Assembly: GCA_963768565.1 (NCBI GenBank)
Contig: CAVYIO010000042.1
Coordinates: forward strand, 9,574 to 73,573
DNA: 64,000 bases
Direction of reading: 5' to 3'
DNA from: JABDKH01 sp963768565
GTDB taxonomy: Bacteria > Bacteroidota > Rhodothermia > Rhodothermales > JABDKH01
In this document: piece by piece, positions 30,030 through 39,972 of the stretch
How positions within the stretch are numbered: position 1 is the first letter of the stretch
How the letters are laid out: every line of letters starts with the position of its first letter
Notes under the pieces: generated by a model
The model's database searches: none
What the model was told of the DNA's origin: nothing
Seen by the model: only the letters and a program-made list of their open reading frames with translations
Program-made: the position numbers and the translations under genes

Positions 30030-30773
30030 TTAACCACCCGGCGTCGGATCAGATCCTTGTCGCCGCCCTGCGGGTTCTTCCAAAATGACGTGGTTTTCGA
30101 GCCGCAGCAGTCGATCGGCCATACCGGCAAGCGTCGTGCTGTGCGTTGCAAGCACAAACGTCTGCTCCAGGTCTCTGCTGAGCCTCACGATCTCTTCCTG
30201 CAGTCGATGAGCCGTATCGCCATCCAGATTTCCGGTCGGTTCGTCGGCCAGAACCAGCCTCGGAGCATTCATGAGGGCTCGAGCGACTGCCACACGTTGC
30301 TGCTCGCCCCCCGACAGGGCGTGAGGCCGGTGATCGGCACGGTCCGCGATGCCGAGAATGTCGAGAAGTTCGAGAGCGCGCCCGCGCACCTGCCGGAGTG
30401 GGCGTTGCTGGATAATCGCCGGCATCGCCACGTTCTCGAGAGCCGTGAACTCAGGTAGCAGGTGGTGAAACTGGAATACGAATCCGACGTGCTCGTTGCG
30501 AAACTTCGAAAGCGCAGAATCCTCTTTCGCAAAGATGTTGTCGCCTTCAAAGAGGACGTCACCACTGTCGGGTCGGTCAAGGGCGCCGAGCAGGTGTAGC
30601 AACGTGCTCTTGCCACTACCACTCTCGCCCACGATTCCTACGATCTCACCTTTACGGATTTCGAAACTGACGCTCTGCAGAACAAGAAGACTTCCACTGA
30701 GCGCGGCGGGGTACGACTTCGTCAGGTCCCGGACGCGAACAAGAGGTGTGACATCTGTCGGCGGGCTCTTCAT
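30030..30773 (-). CDS. lolD: LolD-like ABC transporter ATP-binding protein
   Basis: This 247-residue ATPase is of the LolD/MacB class, which drives lipoprotein release or similar envelope exports. Walker A GESGSGKST, Q-loop FQFHHLLPEFTA, signature LSGGEQQRVAVARAL, Walker B LVLADEPTGNLD and the H-loop ATHS are all present. No permease (LolC/E) is adjacent, which is common in this lineage. It starts seven bases after the sigma-54 activator gene and is probably co-transcribed with it and nadA. The substrate assignment rests on overall similarity to LolD and is moderate. Confidence 0.85.
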   Translation of the reverse strand: MKSPPTDVTPLVRVRDLTKSYPAALSGSLLVLQSVSFEIRKGEIVGIVGESGSGKSTLLHLLGALDRPDSGDVLFEGDNIFAKEDSALSKFRNEHVGFVFQFHHLLPEFTALENVAMPAIIQQRPLRQVRGRALELLDILGIADRADHRPHALSGGEQQRVAVARALMNAPRLVLADEPTGNLDGDTAHRLQEEIVRLSRDLEQTFVLATHSTTLAGMADRLLRLENHVILEEPAGRRQGSDPTPGG

Positions 30774-30779
30774 GGTCGA

Positions 30780-32153
30780 TCAGCGCTCGATCCCGTACTT
30801 GTTCATCTTGTTGTACAGATGAGAGCGCTGAATGCCGATAGCCTCTGCGGTCTTGCTGACGTTCCAGTCGAAGTGAGACAACTTGTGCTCTATGAACAGC
30901 TTCTCGGCCTCGTCGCGGAATTCACTGAACTGAGCGAACCGGTCCAGAAGGGTATCAAAATTGTTAGCTCCGGCGCCGCCACTCTGAACGAAGCGATCGA
31001 CGTCCCGCGCCGTAATATTATCACCGGAGCTGAGTATCAGTAGTCGTTCTACCACGTTGTGAAGTTCTCGAACGTTTCCGCGCCACTCCAGCGTTCGAAG
31101 GCGGGCCATCGCCTCATCCTCGAACGGCTTCGGATCGAGACCGTTGCGCCGCGTAAGTCGGCCTGCGAAGTGCTCGGCGATCGTCGGTATATCTTCACGA
31201 CGTTCACGAAGGGGAGGTACATCGAGCAGAATCACGCTCAGACGATGATACAGGTCCTCTCGAAACTCTCCCTCCTCTATCCTGCCCAGAAGGTCCTTGT
31301 TGGTTGCTGCGAGCACGCGGACATTGACCGGGATGCTCCGATCTCCGCCGACGCGCGAGATCCGGTTTTCCTGAAGTACGCGAAGCACTTTCGCCTGGGC
31401 GGACAGGCTCATGTCGCCGATCTCATCAAGAAACAGCGTCCCGCCGTCTGCCTGTTCGAACTTGCCGATCCGCTGCTTTGTCGCCCCCGTAAACGAACCT
31501 TTCTCGTGCCCAAAGAGCTCACTCTCGATAAGTTCGCTGGGAATCGCTGCGCAATTGACCTCGACGACGGGTCCATCGTTGCGATTGGAGAGGTGATGGA
31601 TCCACTTGGCCACCAATTCCTTGCCGGTGCCTGCTTCCCCCGTGATTAGCACCCGGGCCTCGGTGGGCGCCACACGCTCGACCGTCTCCTTGATTCTGGA
31701 AATCGCCGGGCTGTCACCCAGAATTGGCGTCAGGTCGCCCTCATGATGCTCGACGAGCGTCTGCCGCATTCGTCGATTCTCGGTCGCGAGCTGGCCGCGA
31801 TCCAGGGCATTTCGAAGGGTCACCAGCAGCCGGTTCAAGTCCGGCGGCTTCTCAACGAAATCGAACGCACCGAGCTTCGTGGCCTCGACTGCTGTTTCGA
31901 TTGATCCGTGACCGGAGATCATGACGATCGGGACTTCCGGCATCTCCTTTGAGGCGATCGCCAGAACTTCCAGGCCATCCTTCTTCGGCATCTTGACGTC
32001 AAGCAGAACGACGTCATAATGCGCTTTCTTCATGGCGCTCAGCGCGGCCTCGCCGTCTTCCGCCTCATCTACCTCGAAGTCCTCGTACTCAAGGATCTCT
32101 TTCAGTGTTCGGCGAATACTGGCTTCGTCGTCGACGACCAGGATCGTTGGCAT
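30780..32153 (-). CDS. sigma-54-dependent response regulator (NtrC/AtoC family)
   Basis: The protein has 457 residues. The N-terminal receiver has its phospho-acceptor at Asp52 (VVLLDVKMPKKDG). The central AAA+ domain has GEAGTGKE (Walker A), GSFTGATK (the GAFTGA loop that contacts sigma-54) and LFLDEIGDM (Walker B). The C-terminal FIS-type helix-turn-helix reads VSKTAEAIGIQRSHLYNKM. It activates sigma-54 promoters in response to a histidine kinase that is not encoded next to it. The ATG at 32153 has AGAGGTG upstream. It follows the TPR membrane protein gene and precedes the lolD-like gene by seven bases. Confidence 0.93.
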   Translation of the reverse strand: MPTILVVDDEASIRRTLKEILEYEDFEVDEAEDGEAALSAMKKAHYDVVLLDVKMPKKDGLEVLAIASKEMPEVPIVMISGHGSIETAVEATKLGAFDFVEKPPDLNRLLVTLRNALDRGQLATENRRMRQTLVEHHEGDLTPILGDSPAISRIKETVERVAPTEARVLITGEAGTGKELVAKWIHHLSNRNDGPVVEVNCAAIPSELIESELFGHEKGSFTGATKQRIGKFEQADGGTLFLDEIGDMSLSAQAKVLRVLQENRISRVGGDRSIPVNVRVLAATNKDLLGRIEEGEFREDLYHRLSVILLDVPPLRERREDIPTIAEHFAGRLTRRNGLDPKPFEDEAMARLRTLEWRGNVRELHNVVERLLILSSGDNITARDVDRFVQSGGAGANNFDTLLDRFAQFSEFRDEAEKLFIEHKLSHFDWNVSKTAEAIGIQRSHLYNKMNKYGIER

Positions 32154-32183
32154 GAGTCACCTCTGCAAGGGATGGGGTGTGCT

Positions 32184-32894
32184 CTACGAGCTTGGTGCCT
32201 GCCTCGCCCCGGCACGAGCGACCAGAATGTCCACGTTGCGAGCTTGCGTGGACGCCGGGTACTCTTTCGTCACCGCATTGTAGGCATCGACAGCTGCCTT
32301 GTAATCGCCCGCGAGCTCGTACGCGCGACCGGCCTCAAGTAAGTAGCCCGGAGCCGTCACGTCGTTGGGAAAGAGGAATGCCGCACGCCTGAAAAGGTCA
32401 CCGGCGCGCTTGTACTGTCCTTTCATCTCGTGGATGGCTGCCTCTCCTGCAAGTGCGCTCGCCCCGAGATAATTAGCGTCTTTGTCGAAATCCTCAAACA
32501 GCTCGAGCGATCGATCATACTCGCCCTGCCGAAACAGCGCGTCGGCCGCGTAGAATCGCGCAAGGTTGCCGGCGTTGGTCATGCTGTAGTCTGACGCTAC
32601 CTCGAGCAGGCCCATCGTATCTTCGGATCCGTTCAGTGCGGCATCGTAATCGCCCGACTCGTAGAGGCTGACGGCCGGAGCAAGAAATCGCTGGCCATCC
32701 ACCTCGCGCTGCTGCTGCCAGTAGGAATACCCTATGATGCCAACGATCACGAGAGTGATGACACCAAGGATACCGTAGGCGAGGTTCCGATTGTTGTCAA
32801 GAGCCTGCCATAGACGCGACGAGAACGTGACAACGGTGTCCTGGCGAAGCTCCTGGCGACGCGAGATCTTCTTGGTGGGTTTGAGAGTCGACAT
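32184..32894 (-). CDS. TPR membrane protein (YfgM/BamD-like)
   Basis: The product is 236 residues. A basic cytoplasmic N-terminus is followed by one transmembrane helix (about residues 39-58, AYGILGVITLVIVGIIGYSY). After it come periplasmic TPR-like helices: RFYAADALFRQGEYDRSLEL, AAIHEMKGQYKRAGDLFRRA and GRAYELAGDYKAAVDAYNAV. The layout matches small single-pass TPR proteins that accompany membrane complexes such as YfgM. It begins the operon with the sigma-54 activator, which starts 30 bases downstream. A partner complex cannot be named from sequence. Confidence 0.8.
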   Translation of the reverse strand: MSTLKPTKKISRRQELRQDTVVTFSSRLWQALDNNRNLAYGILGVITLVIVGIIGYSYWQQQREVDGQRFLAPAVSLYESGDYDAALNGSEDTMGLLEVASDYSMTNAGNLARFYAADALFRQGEYDRSLELFEDFDKDANYLGASALAGEAAIHEMKGQYKRAGDLFRRAAFLFPNDVTAPGYLLEAGRAYELAGDYKAAVDAYNAVTKEYPASTQARNVDILVARAGARQAPSS

Positions 32895-33208
32895 ATGGCG
32901 TATCGGTGGGTGTCTGCAACCTGCATCGGGTCAAACGGCATAGCCGTATAAGATATTGCCATCACGCTCGCCTTCGCAACGGCACCTCCCACCCGGAGGG
33001 CCAACGCACAGATAAATCACAGTGGCGATGTGCGATTCCTGCCCGTTTTCACGATCTGAGCACGCTAAGTCGAGATTTCGTTTGTTATTTTTGATGCTCT
33101 ACACGAGGTGACGGCCGGTCCACTCAAGTTCGAAGAAGACGAAGACGGGGCATGACCCGCCGCACCCATTTGACATTCCACCCATGACCAATCAGGAGGA
33201 TCACTCTG
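32895..33208 (+). other. intergenic region between divergent TPR and gap genes
   Basis: These 314 bases separate the minus-strand TPR operon from gap. They hold a candidate Bacteroidota -7 element at 33086-33093, listed separately, and the strong AGGAGG ribosome site just before gap. Elsewhere I see no gene and no repeat. Confidence 0.5.
33086..33093 (+). promoter_or_regulatory. candidate Bacteroidota-type -7 promoter element for gap-pgk
   Basis: TATTTTTG fits the TAnnTTTG -7 consensus of Bacteroidota sigma-ABfr. I see no convincing -33 TTTG at the expected 19-21 bases upstream, so the call is weak. It lies about 115 bases before the gap start. Confidence 0.3.
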
Positions 33209-34234
33209 ATGGCCATCAGATTAGCGATTAATGGTTTCGGAAGAATTGGACGTCTGGTATTCCGATCAATAATGGAACGGGACTCGGACGAATTCGACAT
33301 CGTCGCGGTCAACGACCTGACCGATTCGAAGACTCTGGCGCACCTGTTCAAATACGATTCAGTACACGGTGTCTATCCGGGCAAGGTCACCACATACGGT
33401 GACGGACTCGAAATAGACGGTGACCGTTTTAAGGTTTTCAGCGAACGCGATCCATCCAAGCTCCCCTGGGGCGCGCTGGATGTTGACGTCGTTGTTGAGT
33501 CGACAGGCGTCTTTCGCACGCGCGAGAAGGCAGCGCTTCATCTGGAAGCGGGTGCAAAGAAGGTCGTGATTTCGGCGCCCGCGAGCGGCGCCGTCGACGC
33601 GACCGTCGTACTGGGCGTGAACGACGATGTGCTTACGGGAAAGGAGGAGGTCATATCGAACGCAAGCTGTACGACCAACTGTCTCGCGCCGATGGTCAAG
33701 ATTCTTGACGACGCGTTTGGTGTACGTCGCGGTTTGATGACCACGGTCCATGCATATACGGCCGATCAGCGAATCCAGGACGCGCCGCACAAGGACCTCA
33801 GGCGCGCGCGGGCGGCCGCCACATCCATCATCCCGACGACGACCGGTGCGGCGAAGGCGGTGGGACTCGTCCTGCCCCACCTCGCCGGCAAACTGGACGG
33901 GTTCGCACTGCGTGTTCCGACGCTTGACGGTTCGCTCACCGACCTGACCGTCGAGTTGGAGAAAGATGCAACCGCCGAAGAGATCAACAAGGCCATGAAG
34001 AGTGCGGCCTCCGGCAAGATGGCTGGAATCCTCGAATACACAGAGGACCCGATTGTCTCGATTGACATCGTTCACAATCCGCACTCATGTGTTTTCGATG
34101 CTCTTTCAACGATGTCGTCCGGCAATCTCGTGAAGGTTGTAGGCTGGTACGACAACGAATGGGGCTACGCCAACAGGACCGTAGACATGGTCGCGCTCCT
34201 GATGAAGAAGGCACCTGCAGCGGCCGGAGCCTAG
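33209..34234 (+). CDS. gap: glyceraldehyde-3-phosphate dehydrogenase
   Basis: GAPDH oxidises glyceraldehyde-3-phosphate to 1,3-bisphosphoglycerate with NAD(P). The product is 341 residues and includes the Rossmann opening INGFGRIGRLVFR, the catalytic cysteine in SNASCTTNCLAPMVKIL, and the C-terminal WYDNEWGYANR. The ATG is preceded by AGGAGG. Pgk follows after 84 bases containing a hairpin, an arrangement seen in many glycolytic operons. Cofactor preference cannot be judged confidently from sequence alone. Confidence 0.97.
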   Translation: MAIRLAINGFGRIGRLVFRSIMERDSDEFDIVAVNDLTDSKTLAHLFKYDSVHGVYPGKVTTYGDGLEIDGDRFKVFSERDPSKLPWGALDVDVVVESTGVFRTREKAALHLEAGAKKVVISAPASGAVDATVVLGVNDDVLTGKEEVISNASCTTNCLAPMVKILDDAFGVRRGLMTTVHAYTADQRIQDAPHKDLRRARAAATSIIPTTTGAAKAVGLVLPHLAGKLDGFALRVPTLDGSLTDLTVELEKDATAEEINKAMKSAASGKMAGILEYTEDPIVSIDIVHNPHSCVFDALSTMSSGNLVKVVGWYDNEWGYANRTVDMVALLMKKAPAAAGA

Positions 34235-34246
34235 ATAGCACCGCGG

Positions 34247-34274
34247 AGAGGGGTGCTCGCCGGAGCACCTCTCT
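34247..34274 (+). terminator. hairpin between gap and pgk (attenuator or weak terminator)
   Basis: AGAGGGGTGCTC (34247-34258) pairs with GAGCACCTCTCT (34263-34274) around the loop GCCG, with one G-A mismatch. It is followed by CTATCT and not a T-run, so it may be a processing or partial-termination site tuning pgk relative to gap rather than a full terminator. Confidence 0.5.
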
Positions 34275-34318
34275 CTATCTGGTTCGAAGTTCATCCGTAG
34301 ACTGGCACAGGCAGCGTA

Positions 34319-35500
34319 ATGGGTAAGCTCAAACTGGATGATCTCGACGTCAACGGCAAGAGAGTACTCGTGCGCGTCGATTTCAACGTTCCACTGCGTG
34401 ACGGCGTGGTTACAGACGACACGCGCATCCGCGCCGCTCTGCCCACCATCGACGCCATTGTGGCGCGGGGAGGGACCGCCGTCCTCATGAGTCACCTTGG
34501 TCGTCCGAAGGGCTCGCCCGACCCTGCGTACAGCCTGGCACCGGTGGCAGAACACCTCCGCTCGCTAACGGGCGTGAACGTTACGTTCTCCGCCGATACA
34601 ATTGGGCAGGTCGCGCACGCCGCCGTTGACGGTGCTCCGCGGTCCTCGATCGTTTTGCTGGAGAACACGCGTTTCCACGCAGGTGAAACAAAGAACGACC
34701 CGGATCTGGCCGCAAGTCTGGCGTCACTGGGCGATGTCTTTGTTAATGACGCCTTCGGCTCGGCACACCGCGCGCATGCATCGACAGAGGGTGTCACTCA
34801 CCTTTTGCCGAAATCCGCTATGGGATACCTGCTGGAAAAGGAAATCGAACATCTTTCATCGGTCCTCAGCAATCCCGGCCGCCCGTTCGTGGCGGTGTTG
34901 GGAGGTGCAAAGGTATCCGACAAGATCGGAGTCATAGAGCATCTGCTTCCGCTGGTAGACACCCTTCTGATCGGCGGTGCGATGAGCTATACGTTTCTCA
35001 AGGCGACGGGTCACAGCGTGGGCACCTCTCTGGTCGAGGACGACAAGCTGGATGTGGCGAGGGATCTTCTCAAGCGAAGCGGAGACAAACTGCGTCTCCC
35101 GACCGACCACCTGGTCGCGGCGGCGTTTGACAATGACGCGGAGCGCCAGGGTGTGACAGGCGACATCCCCAACGGGTTTATGGGCCTGGATATCGGTCCC
35201 GCTACGATCGCGGCGTACCGATTGGAAATCGAGCATGCGCGCACCGTCGTCTGGAACGGACCGATGGGTGTCTTTGAGATGTCCAACTTTGCAGGCGGTA
35301 CGATGGCCGTCGCCGAAGCGCTCGTGGTGGCCACGCGCAAGGGAGCCCTCACGGTTGTGGGCGGCGGAGACTCCGTGGCGGCAATCACCCAGGGCGGGTT
35401 TGCGGCTGATGTGTCGCACGTGTCGACGGGCGGAGGAGCCATGCTCGAATTCCTTGAGGGCAAGACGCTGCCTGGCGTTGCCGCCCTGACAGACGTCTAA
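34319..35500 (+). CDS. pgk: phosphoglycerate kinase
   Basis: PGK makes ATP from 1,3-bisphosphoglycerate. The 393-residue protein includes RVLVRVDFNVPL near the start, LMSHLGRPKG, LENTRFHAGE, AVLGGAKVSDKIGVIE, and the nucleotide-binding VGGGDSVAAI near the C-terminus. It is single-domain-pair, normal length, with a clean ATG at 34319. It follows gap as the second gene of the operon and is followed after 27 bases by the amidinotransferase-family gene. Confidence 0.97.
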   Translation: MGKLKLDDLDVNGKRVLVRVDFNVPLRDGVVTDDTRIRAALPTIDAIVARGGTAVLMSHLGRPKGSPDPAYSLAPVAEHLRSLTGVNVTFSADTIGQVAHAAVDGAPRSSIVLLENTRFHAGETKNDPDLAASLASLGDVFVNDAFGSAHRAHASTEGVTHLLPKSAMGYLLEKEIEHLSSVLSNPGRPFVAVLGGAKVSDKIGVIEHLLPLVDTLLIGGAMSYTFLKATGHSVGTSLVEDDKLDVARDLLKRSGDKLRLPTDHLVAAAFDNDAERQGVTGDIPNGFMGLDIGPATIAAYRLEIEHARTVVWNGPMGVFEMSNFAGGTMAVAEALVVATRKGALTVVGGGDSVAAITQGGFAADVSHVSTGGGAMLEFLEGKTLPGVAALTDV

Positions 35501-35527
35501 ACCGGCCCGCGAGCGACCCAACTCTCG

Positions 35528-36416
35528 ATGATCTACAAGACCACCGCCGATCTGGATTTTCGCCTCGATGAACTGGCGGAAATCAGCCTTCCGAAGCGCG
35601 TACTGATGACGACGCCGGAGTTTTTCGACGTGCAGTATGTCATCAATCCGCACATGGAGGGCAACGTAGGAACCGTCGACGCGGCAGTAGCTGCGAGCCA
35701 GTGGGACGACCTGCGACGGCTGTATGAATCACTCGGCGTTTCGGTCGACCGTGGTTAAGGGCCGACCATCCATGCCTGACATGGTCTTCTGTGCAAACCA
35801 GACCCTTCCCTACCGCCTCCAGGATGAATCTCAGGGTGTGATCCTGAGTCGCATGCACGCGTCACAGCGGGCTCCGGAAGTCGAACACTTCGAGCAGTTC
35901 TTTCGCTCATCCGGCTATGCCATTCGGACACTTCCAGCATCCATCGCGGATTTTGAAGGAATGGGTGATGCGCTGTGGCACGCCGGCCGTTTCTTCCTGT
36001 GGGGAGGATACGGTTTTCGCTCCAGCCTGGACGCCTACACGTATTTATCGGATACACTCGACGTGAAGGTCGCCGCACTGCACCTGGCCGATCCGGATTT
36101 TTATCATCTGGATACATGCCTTTCCGTGCTAGGCGAATCAACCGCGCTCATTTTCCCGGGCGCATTCGATGCGGACGGTCTGGATCTGATTCATGCGCTG
36201 TTCGCGACCGTGATCGAGGCACCTGAAGACGAGTCCCGGCACCTCTTTGCGTGCAATGCGCATTCCCCGGATGGCCAAAACGTTATCATCCAGGCCGGCT
36301 GCGATGTAACGGTCAGCCTGCTGCGGAATCACGGCCTGAATCCGATCGAGGTGCGCACGGACGAATTCCTGAAGGCCGGTGGTTCCGTGTTCTGCATGAA
36401 GCAGATGTTCTGGTAG
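35528..36416 (+). CDS. amidinotransferase / dimethylargininase-like (DDAH) enzyme, frameshifted in this sequence
   Basis: The family hydrolyses or transfers amidino groups of arginine derivatives through a Cys-His-Asp/Glu centre. The first part (35528 to about 35750) ends in ESLGVSVD. The rest, beginning VVKGRPSMPDMVFCANQ, is in the next frame, so one extra base sits near 35750 in GACCG. The catalytic segments are intact after the shift: FEGMGDALW, FYHLDTCLSVL (His) and GGSVFCMKQMFW (terminal Cys). The total would be about 295 residues, normal for DDAH-like proteins. It follows pgk by 27 bases. The substrate could be dimethylarginine or another guanidino compound. Confidence 0.75.
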
Positions 36417-36434
36417 CGATATCTGCTCACGGCC

Positions 36435-37100
36435 ATGAACATTTCTGTCGTCATCCCCACCCTCAACGAGGAAGAGCACGTCGCGAAAACCATTCGCTCG
36501 GCTCAGGCGGATGGCGCCACCGAGGTGATCGTAGTCGACGGCGGTTCCACAGATCGAACCGTCGAGACGGCCGCAGAGTTGACGCGTGTCATATCGGCGC
36601 CGCGTGGACGAGCCCAACAGATGAATCACGGAGCGCGCGAGGCGAACGGTGAAATTATCCTGTTCCTGCATGCAGACACGCAGCTGCCGCCGGGCTCGCT
36701 TCCGGCCATCGTCAGGGCCGTGAAAGACGGGTTCTGTGCCGGATGTTTCAGGCTCAAGTTCGAGCCGAGTTCTCTGCTGCTGGGAATCTGCGGACGCCTC
36801 ACGATCCTTCCATTCAAGTCACTTTGCTTCGGTGACCGCGGTCTATTTGTGGTCCGAAGCGTATTCGAATCGACAGGCGGTTTCGATGACATCCCGATAT
36901 TCGAGGATCTCGAGATCGTAAGACGTCTTCATCGCATGGGTCGCTTTGCCCAACTCAGTGAGCGGCTGTGCACGTCGAGTCGGCGATTTATGGAACACGG
37001 CACCCTCCGCCAACAGGTCAAGAACGTCGTTCTCTGGAGCGGATATCACATCGGAGTCAGTCCGGCACGGCTGGCGCGATATTATCGGTACGCGGAATAG
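36435..37100 (+). CDS. TIGR04283-family glycosyltransferase
   Basis: This is a 221-residue GT-A fold transferase. The N-terminus SVVIPTLNEEEHVAKTI, the metal-site segment VVDGGSTDRT, and RGRAQQMNHGA followed by ILFLHADTQLP fit TIGR04283, a family often found near radical-SAM/selenium-linked genes in other genomes. No such neighbour is seen here. The start lies 18 bases after the amidinotransferase gene, so the two may be co-transcribed. It converges with the TonB receptor gene with only 19 bases between. The acceptor sugar or lipid is unknown. Confidence 0.85.
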   Translation: MNISVVIPTLNEEEHVAKTIRSAQADGATEVIVVDGGSTDRTVETAAELTRVISAPRGRAQQMNHGAREANGEIILFLHADTQLPPGSLPAIVRAVKDGFCAGCFRLKFEPSSLLLGICGRLTILPFKSLCFGDRGLFVVRSVFESTGGFDDIPIFEDLEIVRRLHRMGRFAQLSERLCTSSRRFMEHGTLRQQVKNVVLWSGYHIGVSPARLARYYRYAE

Positions 37101-37119
37101 GCCGGCACAGCCCCTCACC

Positions 37120-39682
37120 TCAGCGAAGAACGTAACTCGCTCTGAACAACACGTGTCGCGTGGCGGACGGAAAGAACTGGGGTCCAAGTGGTCCGACGTT
37201 TCCGAAGAGCAGCAATTCGCTATTCAGTACGTTGTTGACGTCCACACCGATGGAGAGTCCGCCGAGCGGCGATCCCGGGCCGAAGGTGTGACTCGCGGAA
37301 GCATCCAGCACGAAGTACGGATCCACGGTCAGCGATCTATCTTCCACACCCGTGGCGTCCCGTCCACCTGAGTTGTCGATGTACTGCCTGCCCACGTACC
37401 GCGCGAAGGCTCCAATGCGAAACCCTGAACGCCGATACGTCAACTCAAGATTGCCGTTCGTCGACGGAAAACCCGGAATCGGATTGTCTCTTCTGTCGAG
37501 TTGAACGGTCGAGAAGTCAGGCAGCGTCGCGAACTCGACGAATCGTATGTAGCGAGCACGACCAAGCGTGAAGTTGCCGTACACGTCGAGATTCTTGGTG
37601 AGACCAACCCGCCATTCGGATTCGAGACCGATATGCCGTGTTCGATCTGCGTTGCCTGTTCGCGGGACGCCGAACTGATCAAGGCCACCACTGGGCACGA
37701 TCTCGTCCATGAACTCCATCCAGAATCCGTTGACGGTGATGCTCGAACGCGAATCGGTTCGACCAACGCCCACTTCGAAATCCAGCAGGTGCTCCGAGTC
37801 GACGAAGGGTCGATCGACGTCAATTCTTCCGTTTGCATCCGTCTCGAACCGAGGCAGGAAACCTGCTCCCGCTTCTTCACCATCATACAGCGACTTGAGC
37901 CTGGGCTCGCGACCGGAATAGGCGATGCTTCCGTACGCACTCCAGGTTCTCTCGGGATTCACGGTTACGCCGATGCGTGGATTCACCATTACATATGGCT
38001 TCGTGAATCGAGTTGCGAAGAACGCCTCATCGTAAACACGATATTGGACGCGCGTAACGAGTGCCTCAGCGTGAACGGCGAGTCGGGACGATGGACGCGC
38101 CTCGTGTCCAGCCGAGATCGACGTTATGACTTTTTCGCCCCGGAACTGATATACCCGTCGATCGGCGTCCGATCCCACCAGATCCGACGGGATATCGATC
38201 GCCTCCTGTATGCGCCCCCACCGTTCCGACCGATGCAGTCGCGCCTCACCACCGATGGTGGTCTTTCCAAACTTCGAGTCCACCGTAAGACGGGGTAACC
38301 ATCCGACCTGCCACTGATCGAGGCTGGCTCTGAACAACACATCTGACAGAGGGGCTTGAGATAAACAGCGGCAACGTTCGCTGATCGTCCGCGACGAAGC
38401 CACCGGGCAGCCGTAGATAATCGGCGGATCGAAAGTTTGCACCGAAATCAAAGTGCCCGTTTCCTCTAACCCAGAATAGCGACTGACTGACGTGCAGTTT
38501 GTCCGTCGCCTGCCACTCATGATGTAGCTCAATATGTGGCTGGTGGAAATCCTCCGTATCCCGCGTGAAGAGACTTGAGTTGTACCGCCGATCCACGAGG
38601 ATCCCGTTGAACCCGGGAAGCACGTCCTTGTTGGCTGCACGTGGAATCCCGGAAAAAGCCAGACCGTCGCGCTGTGGCCCGCCGTACGCCTGGAGCGTCA
38701 GCGTAGATCTCGATCCATATCGCGTGAGACCAACGAAGAAACGATTGAATTCCGTCCATGACCAGTCGCGATAGCCATCCGATTCGAGGCGACTGAAACG
38801 TGCAAACGCGACATACTTGTCACGCACCAACCCGCTATTCACTTCCACCGATAAGCGCTTCGTATCGTAGGAGCCATAGCCGAGGGTTACCTCGGCGTAC
38901 GGGTTTGGTCGATACGGTAATGCAACGATATTGATGGCCCCGCCGATTCCAACCGATCCGTACGCTGAAGCGCCCGCTCCCCGCTGTACCTGAATGTCTT
39001 CGACGGACCCATCGACGTCAAAGAAATTGATCCAGAACACGTTGAAGTCTTCCGGGTCATTCTGCGGAATTCCATTGATCGAAACGGCGATTCGCCTCTG
39101 ATCAAACCCCCGAATTCGAAGGGTCGAATAACCGATGCCGTTCCCGTTCTCCGAGTAGTACGTCGTGGACGGACGCGACGAAAGCGTGGCCGGCAGATCC
39201 TTCATATCCGGTCTGCCTCGCAACTCGTCGGCGGTCAGGTTGCTGAATGTTACGGGTGTAAGCTGAGGGCGAGCGCGGTTCGCAGCGACGACGACTCCAG
39301 GATGTGTGACCGTCCTCGCCGCAAGCTCGATGTCTACGTGATACACAAGGTCGGCGGCGATGGTCATTTCACGGCCGTCCGGGTCGAATCCGAGATAGCT
39401 GGTCGTGACATGATATCGGCCCGCTTCGACCGGGCCGAGCACAAACGTGCCGTCAGCTGCAGTGGTTGTACCGTAACGGTATTGCTGCGTCGACGTGTTT
39501 AGCAGCAGGACATTTGCCCCGGCAAGGGCATGTCCCTCGTCGTCCACAACGGTGCCGCGTATCGTCTGTGCGATGCAGGGCGAAACGCCACCCAATCCGA
39601 CGAAGAGAAGAGCCAGAAGTCCGGCGCGATAACGTACGAAAGGGGAAATCACGGATGTTGCATTCTGGGCCACAGCAAACAC
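37120..39682 (-). CDS. TonB-dependent receptor, probably for thiamine, frameshifted in this sequence
   Basis: The N-terminus (GTG at 39682) has a signal peptide ending GVSPCIAQ, then a CarboxypepD-like domain (GTVVDDEGHALAGANVLLL), then a plug domain (LRIRGFDQRRIAVSINGIP, QRGAGASAYGSVGIGGAINI). The barrel follows and ends in RHVLFRASYVLR. The barrel's second half is in another frame, with the break at CCCC (38351-38354), one C too many. The intact protein would be about 850 residues. A TPP riboswitch lies directly upstream, which is the main evidence that the ligand is thiamine or a derivative. It is the outer-membrane half of a TonB uptake system, and its inner-membrane partner is not here. 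Confidence 0.82.
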
Positions 39683-39745
39683 GCCGAGCGGCGAGCGAAG
39701 TGGGCCCAGTTGGAGTTACTCCACGTGACTCCATATTCTGTGCTA

Positions 39746-39826
39746 CCATTTCCCTACGCCGGCATGATCCGGTTCAGGTCATAAGGGTATTCTCTCAGCT
39801 TCGCAGTGGCGAAGCACCCCTAACGG
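39746..39826 (-). ncRNA. TPP (THI-box) riboswitch
   Basis: Read on the minus strand, the aptamer has GGGGTGC, then GCTGAGAGAATACCC, then CCTGAACCGGATCATGCC and GGCGTAGGGA in the correct order and spacing. P1 can form between CCGTT (39822-39826) and AATGG (39746-39750). The receptor start is 64 bases downstream. Between them a small TGGAG-TAA-CTCCA hairpin occurs that might belong to the expression platform. Binding of thiamine pyrophosphate would be expected to reduce receptor expression. Confidence 0.95.
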
Positions 39827-39972
39827 TTCCCCGTGGCCATCATTTCAATTAACTCGTGGCGCGTCGGTAACGACAACGTCTCTCTAAGGTTCTATGTCGG
39901 CGTATCCGGATCGAGGAACGACGCACGTGTCAAATGGGTAGACTCCGAAACGCACCTAATCGTGGTTCAGGC

